Source of the DNA: Halomonas citrativorans
GTDB taxonomy: Bacteria; Pseudomonadota; Gammaproteobacteria; Pseudomonadales; Halomonadaceae
Reading direction: 5' to 3'
Assembly (NCBI RefSeq): GCF_900163645.1
Contig: NZ_FUKM01000003.1
Span: 62,001-126,000 of the forward strand
Length of the DNA stretch: 64,000 nucleotides
A program made the position numbers and the translations under genes. Below are positions 38,609 through 47,842 of the stretch, one piece after another. Each line of letters starts with the position of its first letter. Within the stretch, counting starts at the first letter, position 1. The notes under the pieces are model-generated. The model worked only from the letters and a program-made list of their open reading frames with translations, was not told where the DNA came from and ran no database searches.

Positions 38609-39901
38609 TCAAAAAGACGTAGGGTCAGCACGACGACCAATACCACGGTACTTTAAGCCGCAGTTGGCAACAAATGTAGGGTCGTAAATATTTCGGCCAT
38701 CTAACACCAGCTTAGCGCTGAGTAGCCCTGCAAGTCGATGCCAGTCTGGGTTCCAGTATGACTTCCACTCCGTAACCAGCATTAGCGCATCGGCACCTTC
38801 ACATGCCTGATATAGGTCTTGATCAAATGTTTGAAGGTCATCGCGCTGCCCAACAAGCTGATGCAATGCACTGGTAGCGGCGGGATCATGCAGTTTTACC
38901 TTTACACCTTGTGCCCACAAAGCGTCTAAAAGCGTCAATACCGGCGCATGGTCAATACGTGCTGTGCCAGGCTTGAACGCAGCCCCCCATATAGCGATCG
39001 TTTTACCAGCTAACTCGCCTTCAAAATGGGCCCAAAGTTTACGGAACAGTGTCTCTTTTTTATGCTCATTAATGTCCATGACCTGTTCAAGCAACGCGGA
39101 GTATCGACCGCTTTTTGACTGAACATCTGCCAGGCGCATTAAGTCCCGCGAAAAGTTGGGGCCACCAAAACCACAGCCAGGATACAAATACTCAAAACCG
39201 ATACGTGTGTCGGCCCCCATACCTTGGCGAACATGCTCAACATCCACGCCTAGTGTATCGGCTAAACCGGCAATTTCATTCATGTAGCTAATTCGTGTAG
39301 CCAGCATGCCATTGATGGCAAGCTTGGTAAGCTCTGCCGCCCGGCGCGGCATGGGCTGGAAAACTTCTTGTCGGCGGTTGAACGCACGTAAAAGCTCGCG
39401 CGCAACGTGCTCTCCGTGGGCATCATCACATCCAAGCAGCCAACGCGAGGGGCGAGTAAACGACGCCCAGGCACGCCCTTCTTCAAGCGTATCCGGCAAG
39501 GCCACGCTGCTATGCTGGCCTCTCATTAAATCATCCAAGCGCTCCGTTTCGCCGACCGGAAACGTAGAGTTATTAATTAAAACGGCACCTTGCTGCAGAC
39601 ATAGTTCCGACTGTTGAAGCAGTATGCTGGCGTCGTTACGCTGGCTTGGCGAAAGTGCAAGCCAGACAACATCCGCCGAAGACGCTTGTGCTACATCATC
39701 AATCAGTACTAACGTGCCATCGGCCAATCCCTGCTGGATATGCGGCATTAGCTCCGGCTCACTGCGCAGCCAATCCACCTGCGAAAGAACCGCCCAGGGC
39801 GCACTCTGATGGGGTAACCACTCTACTTGATGACCTACCCAGGCTAATGCGGACGCTGCTGTCACCGCACTTAGTTCACTGCCGTAAAGAAATACTCGCA
39901 T
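38609..39901 (-). CDS. UDP-glucose 6-dehydrogenase-like protein lacking catalytic residues
   Basis: Protein of 430 residues with the fold and length of nucleotide-sugar dehydrogenases. Family landmarks are NNSTFPVGETERLDD, LTKLAINGMLATRISYMNEIAGLAD with the conserved Lys and Asn, TEWKSYWNPDW and LDGRNIYDP. Key sites differ. The nucleotide-binding loop GxGxxG is replaced by GSELSAV. The catalytic motif GGSCFPKD is GGPNFSRD, with Asn for the nucleophilic Cys. FKPGTDDxR is FKPGTARID. It is therefore unlikely to oxidise UDP-glucose by the known mechanism; it may bind a nucleotide sugar or regulate. Many annotations would still call it ugd. It heads a unit with the coiled-coil protein. Confidence 0.82.
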   Translation of the reverse strand: MRVFLYGSELSAVTAASALAWVGHQVEWLPHQSAPWAVLSQVDWLRSEPELMPHIQQGLADGTLVLIDDVAQASSADVVWLALSPSQRNDASILLQQSELCLQQGAVLINNSTFPVGETERLDDLMRGQHSSVALPDTLEEGRAWASFTRPSRWLLGCDDAHGEHVARELLRAFNRRQEVFQPMPRRAAELTKLAINGMLATRISYMNEIAGLADTLGVDVEHVRQGMGADTRIGFEYLYPGCGFGGPNFSRDLMRLADVQSKSGRYSALLEQVMDINEHKKETLFRKLWAHFEGELAGKTIAIWGAAFKPGTARIDHAPVLTLLDALWAQGVKVKLHDPAATSALHQLVGQRDDLQTFDQDLYQACEGADALMLVTEWKSYWNPDWHRLAGLLSAKLVLDGRNIYDPTFVANCGLKYRGIGRRADPTSF

Positions 39902-40105
39902 TTACCGAACTCCTTGTACGGCGGAAAAGCGAGAAAATATAGCCATAAGATTCATACAATGGTCCTTTTCATGCGTTCTGACCTGGGAGTGGTTAGAATG
40001 TCCATAATACTGAATGATTGAGTGGATGCCACTCGCACTTGATGCTAACAACCTGGCTGGATAGGAAAACACTATCCATTGCTGACTGACGATGGGAGTC
40101 AACAC

Positions 40106-40849
40106 ATGCAAGCGACACCTCAGGATAGCACTGCTGATCGCTACCAAGGCAACGTCGATGCAGCGGAAGTTGCTAAATTTGAAGCACTTGCTAGCCGCTG
40201 GTGGGACCCAAAGAGTGAATTCAAGCCGCTACATGAGATTAACCCCCTGCGCCTGAATTTTATTGATGCACGTGCCGGTTTAGCCGGAAAACAGGTGCTG
40301 GATGTGGGCTGCGGGGGCGGTATCCTGAGTGAGTCCATGGCACATCGCGGTGCCAAGGTAACGGGCATTGATCTTGGCGAAGCGCCGCTTGGCGTTGCCA
40401 GGCTGCATGCAGAAGAGAGCGGCGTATCCGTTGACTACCAAAATATTAGTGTTGAGGCGTTGGCTGCTCAAACCCCGGGACATTTTGATGTCGTTACCTG
40501 CATGGAGATGCTGGAGCACGTACCTGACCCCGCTTCAGTGATTCGGGCCTGCTGTACGCTGGTGCGCCCTGGCGGCTATGTGTTTTTTTCAACGCTCAAC
40601 CGTACGCCAAAATCCTACGCATTTGCGATATTAGGCGCCGAATATGTCCTTAGGCTACTGCCCCGCGGCACCCACGACTATGCCAAATTTATTCGTCCGT
40701 CTGAAATGGCGGCATGGTCACGCCAAGTGGGCCTGGAAGTACGTGAGCAAGCAGGGCTGACGTACAACCCTCTTACTCGTCGCTACCGCTTAGTGGCTGA
40801 CGATGTCTCTGTAAACTACATGATGTATTGCCGCAAAGTGAGTCAATAG
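40106..40849 (+). CDS. ubiG: Ubiquinone biosynthesis O-methyltransferase
   Basis: SAM-dependent enzyme of 247 residues performing two O-methylations in ubiquinone synthesis. The SAM loop is [16 protein letters not shown]; other family signatures are [31 protein letters not shown] and [15 protein letters not shown] at 40106 has GGGAG 7 bases upstream; a reading frame nine codons longer lacks a site. Followed immediately by the mupP-like gene (stop and next ATG abut). Confidence 0.96.
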   Translation: MQATPQDSTADRYQGNVDAAEVAKFEALASRWWDPKSEFKPLHEINPLRLNFIDARAGLAGKQVLDVGCGGGILSESMAHRGAKVTGIDLGEAPLGVARLHAEESGVSVDYQNISVEALAAQTPGHFDVVTCMEMLEHVPDPASVIRACCTLVRPGGYVFFSTLNRTPKSYAFAILGAEYVLRLLPRGTHDYAKFIRPSEMAAWSRQVGLEVREQAGLTYNPLTRRYRLVADDVSVNYMMYCRKVSQ

Positions 40850-41524
40850 ATGCCGACGACGCCACCGCTTGCCATTCTGTTTGATCTTGACGGAACCCTG
40901 GTGGATACCGCGCCCGATCTTGCTCAAGCAACTAACGCCTTACGCGCCCACCACGGGCTGGCGCCCCTAGCCTACGAGCAGATTCGTCGCCAGGTTTCAA
41001 ACGGGGGGAGCGCGCTAGTCACCCTGGCGTTGGATATTGATCACAAAGCCCCAGGCCATGATACCGCCCGCCAGTTTCTGCTCGACGCCTATGAACAAGC
41101 CGTAGCGGTGCATAGCCAAGTATTTATCCCGCTTGACCAATGGCTTATTGAGTGGCACGGAAATCAACGGCCCTGGGGGATTGTCACCAATAAGCCGCGC
41201 CGCTATACCGAGCCTTTACTAACCGCATTAGCGCTGGAGCCAGGTGCATTACTGTGTGCCGATGACCTGAGTGTTAAAAAGCCCGACCCGGAACCTTTGT
41301 GGGAAGCGGCCCGTCGTTTGGGCGTCGCGCCGGAACAGTGCTGGTATGTCGGCGACCACGTACGCGATATGCAAGCAGCGAAAGCCGCTGGCATGACAGC
41401 CGTTGCGGTAGGATATGGTTATATCAGTGAAGAGGATGATTATCAGAAGTGGCCCGCCGACCTGTGGTTTGAAGAGTGCTCAATGCTGGTTGACGCATTA
41501 AACGCTTTTAATGATGCGGCGTAG
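40850..41524 (+). CDS. mupP: HAD phosphatase, probable N-acetylmuramic acid 6-phosphate phosphatase MupP
   Basis: HAD-superfamily phosphatase of 224 residues. Motif I is FDLDGTLVDTAPD, motif II VTNKP, then the lysine in SVKKPDPEPL, and motif IV VGDHVRDMQAAKAAG. It resembles phosphoglycolate phosphatases, but sequence (AVHSQVF, WGIVTNKP, GYGYISEEDDYQKWPAD) and its place right after ubiG and near yciK agree with MupP, which dephosphorylates MurNAc-6-phosphate in peptidoglycan recycling in pseudomonads. Gph cannot be excluded. Translation appears coupled to ubiG. A hairpin follows. Confidence 0.8.
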   Translation: MPTTPPLAILFDLDGTLVDTAPDLAQATNALRAHHGLAPLAYEQIRRQVSNGGSALVTLALDIDHKAPGHDTARQFLLDAYEQAVAVHSQVFIPLDQWLIEWHGNQRPWGIVTNKPRRYTEPLLTALALEPGALLCADDLSVKKPDPEPLWEAARRLGVAPEQCWYVGDHVRDMQAAKAAGMTAVAVGYGYISEEDDYQKWPADLWFEECSMLVDALNAFNDAA

Positions 41525-41554
41525 TGAGCTATCACCACAGCTGGCGTAATAACC

Positions 41555-41628
41555 ACCGTTAGGGCCTTGCTTTAAGGCTCTTTTTAAGGGCTCTTTTTTT
41601 AAAGGCGCTGCATTCAAGCCCTAACGGT
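41555..41628. terminator. Structured terminator region between mupP and yciK
   Basis: An inner hairpin GCCTT/AAGGC followed by TCTTTTT gives a plus-strand terminator. Outer 11-bp arms ACCGTTAGGGC (41555-41565) and GCCCTAACGGT (41618-41628) enclose two near-copies of AAGGCTCTTTTT. Confidence 0.6.
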
Positions 41629-41639
41629 AGAATTAAAGA

Positions 41640-42401
41640 TTAAACACGCGCCGGCTGCGCATCAAACTTTTGGCCGCTAACGCCGGTACTATCGGGACCC
41701 ATTAGCCATAAATAGGTCGGCATAATGTCATTGGGCGTCCGAAGCGTGGCAGGGTCTTCGCCAGGGTAGGCGCTTCGGCGCATTTGAGTACGGGTAGCTC
41801 CTGGGTTAAGGGTATTCACCCGGATATTGGTTTGATGCTCAAGCTCGTCGGCCAGCACTTCAACAAACCCTTCGGTGGCAAATTTGGAAACCGAGTAGGC
41901 CCCCCAATACGCGCGCCCTTTTCGTCCCACACTGGATGAGGTGAAAATAATTGAGGCGTCGTCTGATTGCTTAAGCAACGGTAATAACGCTTGAGTCATC
42001 CATACTGGGCCATTGATATTCACCTGCATGACCTGCTCCCATAGCTCAGCATCGTATTGCTCAAAGGGAGTAATCCGGCCCAGCAATCCAGCGTTATGCA
42101 AAAGCCCATCCAAACGACCAAACTCTTTATCGAGTGTTTTTGCCATGTCATCGAAGTCACTAAGCGTTGCGCCTTCAAAATTAAGCGGAAAAATAGCGGG
42201 CTGTGGCCCGCCTAACGCCTCAATTTCGTCGTAGACCCGCTCCAATTTTTCGATAGTACGGCCTAGTAAGATAACGGTCGCACCGTGTTGCGCATACTGC
42301 AACGCTGCCGCACGACCAATCCCATCGCCGGCTCCAGTGACCAATACGACACGGTTTTCAAGCAAATGCGGCAATGCTTGATAGTCGATTTTGCAACTCA
42401 T
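41640..42401 (-). CDS. yciK: YciK-family short-chain dehydrogenase
   Basis: SDR oxidoreductase of 253 residues of unknown substrate. Nucleotide loop VVLVTGAGDGIGRAAA, catalytic IFTSSSVGRKGRAYWGAYSVSKFATEGF with Ser, Tyr and Lys, and VNTLNPGATRTQMR. ATG at 42401 has AGGAAG 4 bases upstream; a 6-residue longer frame is less supported. It is downstream of cpoB by 33 bases on the same strand and convergent with mupP, a neighbourhood shared with Pseudomonas. Confidence 0.93.
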   Translation of the reverse strand: MSCKIDYQALPHLLENRVVLVTGAGDGIGRAAALQYAQHGATVILLGRTIEKLERVYDEIEALGGPQPAIFPLNFEGATLSDFDDMAKTLDKEFGRLDGLLHNAGLLGRITPFEQYDAELWEQVMQVNINGPVWMTQALLPLLKQSDDASIIFTSSSVGRKGRAYWGAYSVSKFATEGFVEVLADELEHQTNIRVNTLNPGATRTQMRRSAYPGEDPATLRTPNDIMPTYLWLMGPDSTGVSGQKFDAQPARV

Positions 42402-42434
42402 GACACTTCCTGAAAACAAACATTTAACGTGATA

Positions 42435-43229
42435 TTACCCAGCCGACTGGCGGAGAAAATCATTGGCAAGTCCAGCCGCACTACTTTGCGGATAGTCGTC
42501 ACGCACTTGCTCTAACAGTTCGCGACTGCGCTCTGCATCGCCTTGACGTGCTTTAACCAAACCAAGTTTATAAAGGGCATCGGGCACTTTACTGCTGCTA
42601 TCAAAGTCGGTAATAACCCGGCTAAAGGCTGCATCGGCATTATCAAGCTGGCCTTCAGCGGCATACAGCTCACCTAACCAGTAATAGCCGTTAGAGGTCA
42701 AGCTGGTATCAGGATGAGCAGTGACGAATTCATCAAATGCTTGAATCGCCTCTTCAAACTGGCGTGCCTGAACATGGGCAAATGCAGCCTGATAGTCCGC
42801 CTGGGCATCATCACTCACGTTACGTGCCGAGGGTGCGCTGATAACTTCTTGAGCGGCCTCAGGTTCAACCTGTGGCGTAGACTGCTCTATGGGCGAGGGT
42901 CCACTGCTCATTAGGCGGTCTTCGATGTCCAGATACTGCTGCTGCGATTGGCGACGCAATTGTTCAAGCTGATGGCGTAACTCTTCAATTTGGCCACGCA
43001 ACTGTTGGATTTCCTGCGAGTGCTCTTCCACCTGATTGAACAGCACAAGGTTGCCACCGGATGCTTCCTGACGCTGAGTCTGCTGATAAAATCCGCTGGA
43101 ATTACCGGAAGAAAGATCCTGGACCAGCGGCTGCTGGGCAATAGCTGCAAGGGGCAATACGGACAGCGGGAGCACTAAGGCTCCCGCACCGCACAGCCTC
43201 TCAAAATAGCGTTTGAGACTGTGATTCAT
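42435..43229 (-). CDS. cpoB: Cell division coordinator CpoB (YbgF)
   Basis: Periplasmic protein of 264 residues that links peptidoglycan synthesis by PBP1B with Tol-driven outer-membrane constriction. Signal peptide (ALVLPLSVLPLAAIAQ) is followed by a coiled-coil trimerisation segment (about 55-95, LRGQIEELRHQLEQLRRQ) and C-terminal TPRs (FAHVQARQFEEAIQAFDEFV, YYWLGELYAAEGQLDNA). ATG at 43229 with GGAG is selected; upstream codons look non-coding. End of the tol-pal operon, 47 bases after pal. Confidence 0.93.
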   Translation of the reverse strand: MNHSLKRYFERLCGAGALVLPLSVLPLAAIAQQPLVQDLSSGNSSGFYQQTQRQEASGGNLVLFNQVEEHSQEIQQLRGQIEELRHQLEQLRRQSQQQYLDIEDRLMSSGPSPIEQSTPQVEPEAAQEVISAPSARNVSDDAQADYQAAFAHVQARQFEEAIQAFDEFVTAHPDTSLTSNGYYWLGELYAAEGQLDNADAAFSRVITDFDSSSKVPDALYKLGLVKARQGDAERSRELLEQVRDDYPQSSAAGLANDFLRQSAG

Positions 43230-43276
43230 GACGACTCCGTAGACAAAGTCGGCGTGCAGTTTACACGCCAACAATA

Positions 43277-43822
43277 TCAGTAATTAAATACAACGCGACG
43301 GTTTTGGCCATAAGCATTTTCGTTATGACCACTTACTGCCGGACGCTCTTCGCCATAGCTTACAACAGTCATTTGTGAAGGAGAAACGCCTTGGATATTC
43401 ATGAAACGCTGAACAGCGCGTGCGCGACGCTCGCCCAATGCCATGTTGTACTCCCGGGTACCACGCTCATCGGTATGTCCCTGTAACACAACTTGGGCAC
43501 TCGGATTAGCGCGCAGGTAGCGTACATGAGCCATTACCGCAGACTCATACTCACTCTTGATAGTATCACGGTCATAATCGAAGTAAATCGTGCGTACCTC
43601 AGGAATGCGAGAGTCCGCTTGTTGACCAGCGCCTGTACCAGAGCCGGTAGTAGAGCCATATTGACCACCGGTACCCGCACCAGAGGTGCCAGCGCCCATG
43701 CTGCTGCCATCCTGGCTTCCGTAAGAATCCCCATCCTGGGTTCCGCCGGTGCTGGAGCAGCCAGCAATCGCTACGATAGATAACGCTACGGCCAATGAGC
43801 GAGCCAACGGCTTAAGTTGCAT
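43277..43822 (-). CDS. pal: Peptidoglycan-associated lipoprotein Pal
   Basis: Outer-membrane lipoprotein of 181 residues. Signal peptide with lipobox VAIAGCSSTGG gives a mature cysteine near residue 22. A Gly/Ser/Thr-rich linker of about 45 residues follows. The C-terminal OmpA-like domain binds peptidoglycan: IYFDYDRDTIKSEY, VVLQGHTDERGTREYNMALGERRA. The linker is longer and more repetitive (SGAGTGG/TGSGTGAG) than in E. coli. Partner of TolB; cotranscribed downstream of tolB. Confidence 0.97.
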   Translation of the reverse strand: MQLKPLARSLAVALSIVAIAGCSSTGGTQDGDSYGSQDGSSMGAGTSGAGTGGQYGSTTGSGTGAGQQADSRIPEVRTIYFDYDRDTIKSEYESAVMAHVRYLRANPSAQVVLQGHTDERGTREYNMALGERRARAVQRFMNIQGVSPSQMTVVSYGEERPAVSGHNENAYGQNRRVVFNY

Positions 43823-43862
43823 AATCAGACTCCTTGCCTGAAAAAAATAACACTATAGATCA

Positions 43863-45155
43863 TTAGTTTAAAAACGGTGACCATGCGGGGTCACGCACTT
43901 CGCCTTGAGCAGCAGGAAGCCGGAATGACGACCGCCCATCGGCAGAAACGGCACTTAGCACCCCATTGTTACCCTCTTGGTTAGCGAAGATTACCATGGT
44001 CCCGTTCGGCGCAACACTAGGAGATTCATCTCTTATTGAATCGCTTATTACGACCAGCCGTCCTCCATCCAAATCCTGGCGTGCTACCTGGTATCCTCGG
44101 CTGGAACGGTGGATTAAAAAGATCTGATCGCCGTCCGGAGAGTAACGCGCACGGGCATTATAATTGCCGGTAAACGTCACGCGATTTGTCTCGCCGCTAC
44201 CTAACGATAGTTGGTAAATCTGAGGGCCGCCGCTGCGATCAGAGGTGAACAGCAGGCTACGACCATCCGGCGACCAAGCGGGCTCGGTGTCAATGCTATT
44301 ACTGTTGGTAACGCGTTCTACCGAGCGGTTAGCGATATCCATGATATAGATTTCAGGCTGCCCATCCTTGGATAACGACATGGCGATACGGCGACCATCG
44401 GGGGACCACGTGGGTGCACCATTGATACCGTCAAATGATGTTGCCATGACACGCTGACCGGTGGCGACATCCTGGATATAAATCGCTGGACGCTCCGTTT
44501 CAAAGGAAACATAAGCAAGCTTGCGTCCGTCCGGCGACCAAGCGGGCGACATGATCGGTTGATCAGACGTTAATACCTGCTGGCTATTGCGACCGTCAGC
44601 ATCAGCTATGTAGAGACCGAACTGCATATTATCGCCAACCCCTTGGGCCGTCACGTAAGCAATGCTGGTTGAGAAAGCACCACGTATATCAGTAATCGCC
44701 TCAAATATCTGGTCGCTGATATAGTGTGCTGCCCCACGCAGATCATCGGCATTCGCTGTGACAGTTTCGCCAATCATCCGGCGCTGGCCACTGACATCCA
44801 TCAGGTCAAACTGTAGCTGATAGCCGTTGCCCGTTTGTTCGGCACGCCCGACGACCAGATAACGCACGTCCAATGACCGCCAGGTTCCAAACTCAACGTC
44901 ATCCGCTTGGCTTGGCTGGTCAAACATGGCACTACGCTCTAGCGGTGAGAATAGACCACTACGCTCAAGATCGTCCTGAATGATTTGAGCAACATCTTCC
45001 GACATGCCCTGATTGCCTGCGAAAGGCACCACCCCAATGGGTAATGCCTGGTCGCTGCCCCGTGTAATTTCGATGGTCAAGTTTGCATTCGCAGCTGCGA
45101 AACCACTCACTAGCAGTAGTACGCAAAATAACCACACTTTCCTTAGTTTTTGCAT
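43863..45155 (-). CDS. tolB: Tol-Pal system periplasmic protein TolB
   Basis: Periplasmic beta-propeller protein of 430 residues. Signal peptide [19 protein letters not shown]-terminal domain about 24-160, then six propeller blades with repeats such as [19 protein letters not shown] and [22 protein letters not shown]. It binds Pal and is displaced by TolA during energy transduction. Its ATG overlaps the tolA stop by one base (TGATG). Confidence 0.97.
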   Translation of the reverse strand: MQKLRKVWLFCVLLLVSGFAAANANLTIEITRGSDQALPIGVVPFAGNQGMSEDVAQIIQDDLERSGLFSPLERSAMFDQPSQADDVEFGTWRSLDVRYLVVGRAEQTGNGYQLQFDLMDVSGQRRMIGETVTANADDLRGAAHYISDQIFEAITDIRGAFSTSIAYVTAQGVGDNMQFGLYIADADGRNSQQVLTSDQPIMSPAWSPDGRKLAYVSFETERPAIYIQDVATGQRVMATSFDGINGAPTWSPDGRRIAMSLSKDGQPEIYIMDIANRSVERVTNSNSIDTEPAWSPDGRSLLFTSDRSGGPQIYQLSLGSGETNRVTFTGNYNARARYSPDGDQIFLIHRSSRGYQVARQDLDGGRLVVISDSIRDESPSVAPNGTMVIFANQEGNNGVLSAVSADGRSSFRLPAAQGEVRDPAWSPFLN

Positions 45156-46195
45156 CAGCGAACATCCCCCGGGGTAAATCGCAGATTAAATTGACGTAAG
45201 TTCCGCTGCTGTTCCGCAGGTAAATCTCTTAATTCACCAAACGGTGCAGCATGTTCAACTGCTTGCATGGCAGACCGATCAAATGCACTGTCACCACTTG
45301 ATGTAGCAATTGACGTTGCAAGCAGCTCGCCCGAAGGGCCTAAACGTATTTGTAGCGTAGCACTCAATGAATCGCTTGCTCCAGGTGGAATCAACCATGC
45401 CTGTTCAACCGCTCGACGCACAATATTGATAAAGCTATTGGCGGCCTGCTGCGCTTGCTGTGCATTGGCTGCAGCTTCCGCCTCACCTTCTAACTGGCGC
45501 TGCATGGCGGCTTCCGCTGCGGCAGCAGCTTCGCGTTCAGCTTCTTCACGAGCACGCTGCTCTTCAGCTTCACGCTCACGTTGGGCTTCGGCTTCTGCTT
45601 CGGCTGCTGCTTCGGCTGCTGCTTCGGCTGCTGCTTCGGCTTCTGCTTCGGCTGCTGCCTGGGCTTCTGCTTCGGCCGCTGCCTGGGCTTCTGCTTCAGC
45701 TGCTGCCTGGGCTTCTGCTTCGGCCGCTGCCTCACGGGCTTGAGCTTGCGCCGCCTGTTCTTGCGCTAGTCGTTCGGCTTCCTCAGCACGGCGTTGCGCT
45801 TCGGCTTCTGCTGCGGCTTGGGCTTCTTCCAAAGCTTGTGCCTGCGCTTCAGCTTCAGCTTCAGCGGCAGCCTGCTGCTCGGCCTCTTGGTTATCCGGTT
45901 CAGCTACATCCGGCTCACTCACTTCCGGCTCAGGAACAGGTTCAGTTGAGCTGTTCATTGCCGCCTGCTGTTCAGTTACCTGCTGGGCCTGATCTGTGAA
46001 CGTCTCGGTACTCACAAACGTGGCCTGAACAATGGATGAAGAGTCAGGCTCCGGGGTTGAACTGGGCCAATTAATAAGGCTAAAAACAATAATAGCCAAA
46101 TGCACAGCGACCGCGAGGATGATTGGCAACGTGTAGCCAACGTCTTGCGGGTCATGCGGCGCAGCAACGGTTACTTGCGGCTTGCCCTTACCCAT
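45155..46195 (-). CDS. tolA: Cell envelope integrity protein TolA
   Basis: Inner-membrane protein of 346 residues spanning the periplasm. One N-terminal helix ([19 protein letters not shown]) is followed by a long Ala/Glu/Gln-rich alpha-helical domain (about 70-245) and the globular C-terminal domain ([20 protein letters not shown] through [22 protein letters not shown]). Lysine is scarce in the helix compared with E. coli TolA, replaced by Glu and Gln. It overlaps tolR by 8 bases. Confidence 0.95.
   Translation of the reverse strand: MGKGKPQVTVAAPHDPQDVGYTLPIILAVAVHLAIIVFSLINWPSSTPEPDSSSIVQATFVSTETFTDQAQQVTEQQAAMNSSTEPVPEPEVSEPDVAEPDNQEAEQQAAAEAEAEAQAQALEEAQAAAEAEAQRRAEEAERLAQEQAAQAQAREAAAEAEAQAAAEAEAQAAAEAEAQAAAEAEAEAAAEAAAEAAAEAEAEAQREREAEEQRAREEAEREAAAAAEAAMQRQLEGEAEAAANAQQAQQAANSFINIVRRAVEQAWLIPPGASDSLSATLQIRLGPSGELLATSIATSSGDSAFDRSAMQAVEHAAPFGELRDLPAEQQRNLRQFNLRFTPGDVR
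45590..45735. repeat. Short tandem coding repeats in tolA
   Basis: A 12-bp unit (GCTTCGGCTGCT) is repeated several times, followed by about three copies of a 24-bp unit encoding an AEAEAQAA pattern. All are multiples of 3, so copy changes would keep frame while altering the length of the periplasmic helix. Confidence 0.85.
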
Positions 46196-46622
46196 CTTGC
46201 GGTGGCTCTGAAAGCAGTCCTACATTTTCAACGCCCGAGCGCTGGAGCGTGCTCATGAGTAGAACAATTTGTCCATACTGTACGCCTTGGTCGCCACGCA
46301 CCATGACGGGCGTGCCCGGGCGACGTTGCAATATGGCCGAAACGCGTTCTGATATTTGCTCAAGCGAAACGGCGGTTGAATCTTCACCCAGCGTAATAAA
46401 ATATCCGCCTTCACGATCCACCGAAATAATGATCGGGTCACTGTCCTGAGTATCGATCGGTTCGGATGACACCTGAGGCAAATCCACCTGAACGCCTTGC
46501 GTTAGCATCGGAGCGGTAATCATAAAAATGACCAGCAGTACCAACATAACGTCGATAAAGGGGACAACGTTAATCTCCCCCATCGGCTTACTTTTGCCGC
46601 TGCGATTAAATGGACCTTGCAT
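46188..46622 (-). CDS. tolR: Tol-Pal system protein TolR
   Basis: Inner-membrane motor subunit of 144 residues (ExbD family). One helix (VVPFIDVMLVLLVIFMITAPML) with the functional Asp in NVVPFIDVMLVLL, then a periplasmic domain. Operates with TolQ as a proton-driven stator energising TolA. Starts 11 bases after tolQ stop and overlaps tolA. Confidence 0.97.
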   Translation of the reverse strand: MQGPFNRSGKSKPMGEINVVPFIDVMLVLLVIFMITAPMLTQGVQVDLPQVSSEPIDTQDSDPIIISVDREGGYFITLGEDSTAVSLEQISERVSAILQRRPGTPVMVRGDQGVQYGQIVLLMSTLQRSGVENVGLLSEPPQDG

Positions 46623-46633
46623 GGCTAACTCCC

Positions 46634-47329
46634 TTAACTGGCGCTAGGCTTGCCATCACGGCCTTGCAAATTACGGTGCAAGATAGCGTGAAACTCTTCG
46701 GCGAAGTCTTCATATTTACCGAGTAAGCGAGACGCACTGTTAGATAACCGGTTATAGAAGATAACAGCAGGAATAGCCGCGAAAAGCCCCATAGCGGTCG
46801 CAATGAGCGCCTCGGCGATCCAGGGTGCTACGGTTGCCAGTGTCGCTTGTTGGGTCATTGAAAGGGACTGGAAAGAGCCCATGATGCCCCAGACGGTACC
46901 AAACAGGCCGATATAGGGGCTGGCAGAGGCAACCGTTGCCAAAAACACCAGGTGTTGGGTCAGGCGATCTTCTTCGCGTGACCAGGCAACACGCATGCTG
47001 CGCTGCACACCTTCAAGCACGGTGTCGGCATTGTGAGTTTTTGGCATTAGTCGATTGAATTCGCGAAACCCAGACTGAAAGATATGTTCGGCGCCATGGC
47101 GCGGGTCATCAGCTGGTATTTCTCGGTAAAGTTCGTTTAAGTCGACACCTGACCAAAACGACTCTTCGAATTGGTCGTATTCCTGCTTGGCGCGGCGCAG
47201 CGCAATACTGCGCTGAAAAATCACCACCCAAGAGAGGACTGACCCCACCACCAGGAGTAGCATTACCAGCTGTACAACCGTGCTGGCATTCATAATCAGG
47301 TGCGGGATGGACATGGTGTTATCGTTCAC
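46634..47329 (-). CDS. tolQ: Tol-Pal system protein TolQ
   Basis: Inner-membrane motor subunit of about 231 residues (MotA/ExbB family). Three helices: VVQLVMLLLVVGSVLSWVVI, then SASPYIGLFGTVWGIMGSF and IAEALIATAMGLFAAIPAVIFYNR. I propose a GTG start at 47329 with GAGGG 5 bases upstream; an ATG at 47341 lacks a ribosome-binding site, and ATG at 47314 is also possible. First of tolQRAB-pal-cpoB. Confidence 0.95.
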   Translation of the reverse strand: MNDNTMSIPHLIMNASTVVQLVMLLLVVGSVLSWVVIFQRSIALRRAKQEYDQFEESFWSGVDLNELYREIPADDPRHGAEHIFQSGFREFNRLMPKTHNADTVLEGVQRSMRVAWSREEDRLTQHLVFLATVASASPYIGLFGTVWGIMGSFQSLSMTQQATLATVAPWIAEALIATAMGLFAAIPAVIFYNRLSNSASRLLGKYEDFAEEFHAILHRNLQGRDGKPSAS

Positions 47330-47431
47330 AGGTGCCCTCATCAATCAATGATTGTCGGTCAAGCCCGACAAATGATGGTCTCTAAATTACGAAACCGCAG
47401 TGTTAAGAAATCGACTGTTAAAAATCGAGCA

Positions 47432-47842
47432 TTAAGAAATCACTAACGTTTGCAGCTGGGACTGAAAAGAAGCGGGCCAGGCTTTGGGCCGCATCCGTTC
47501 AGCGCTCAAGCACGCTATCTCGACTGTCGCGCTGCAAAGGAGTTCCTCACCGCGCATTACAAACTGTTCAAACGTTACTCGGCATCGCCCTATATCCGTG
47601 ACGCGTGCGGTTATCTCAAGCGCTTCGTCCAAGCGAGCCGGTTTCGCATAGTGACAGGCTAAGCGATATACCACTAGCTGCGTGCCTTCGTCTAGTAACG
47701 TTTGCTGGTTGAGCCCTTGCTCGCGCAGCCACTCACTGCGCGCTCGCTCCATAAACTTCAAATAGTTAACGTAGTAGACAATGCCGCCAGCGTCAGTATC
47801 TTCCATATAAACACGTAGAGGCATTGAAAACGAAGTGCTCAT
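47432..47842 (-). CDS. ybgC: Tol-Pal-associated acyl-CoA thioesterase YbgC
   Basis: Hotdog-fold thioesterase of 136 residues. Catalytic Asp is in [30 protein letters not shown], the family signature. It hydrolyses acyl-CoA or acyl-ACP and is linked to phospholipid metabolism. Its start overlaps the ruvB stop by 4 bases, so it connects the ruv and tol sets; the gap to tolQ is 102 bases after the gene begins the other direction. Confidence 0.93.
   Translation of the reverse strand: MSTSFSMPLRVYMEDTDAGGIVYYVNYLKFMERARSEWLREQGLNQQTLLDEGTQLVVYRLACHYAKPARLDEALEITARVTDIGRCRVTFEQFVMRGEELLCSATVEIACLSAERMRPKAWPASFQSQLQTLVIS

Noticed and set aside
45267..45999. Open frames opposite tolA encoding Ala/Leu/Cys-rich proteins
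   Set aside because: These are translations of the tolA repeat in the other strand, with no homologous features, and tolA itself has clear domains.
47450..47662. Plus-strand frame opposite ybgC
   Set aside because: YbgC's catalytic signature and overlaps with ruvB settle the coding strand.
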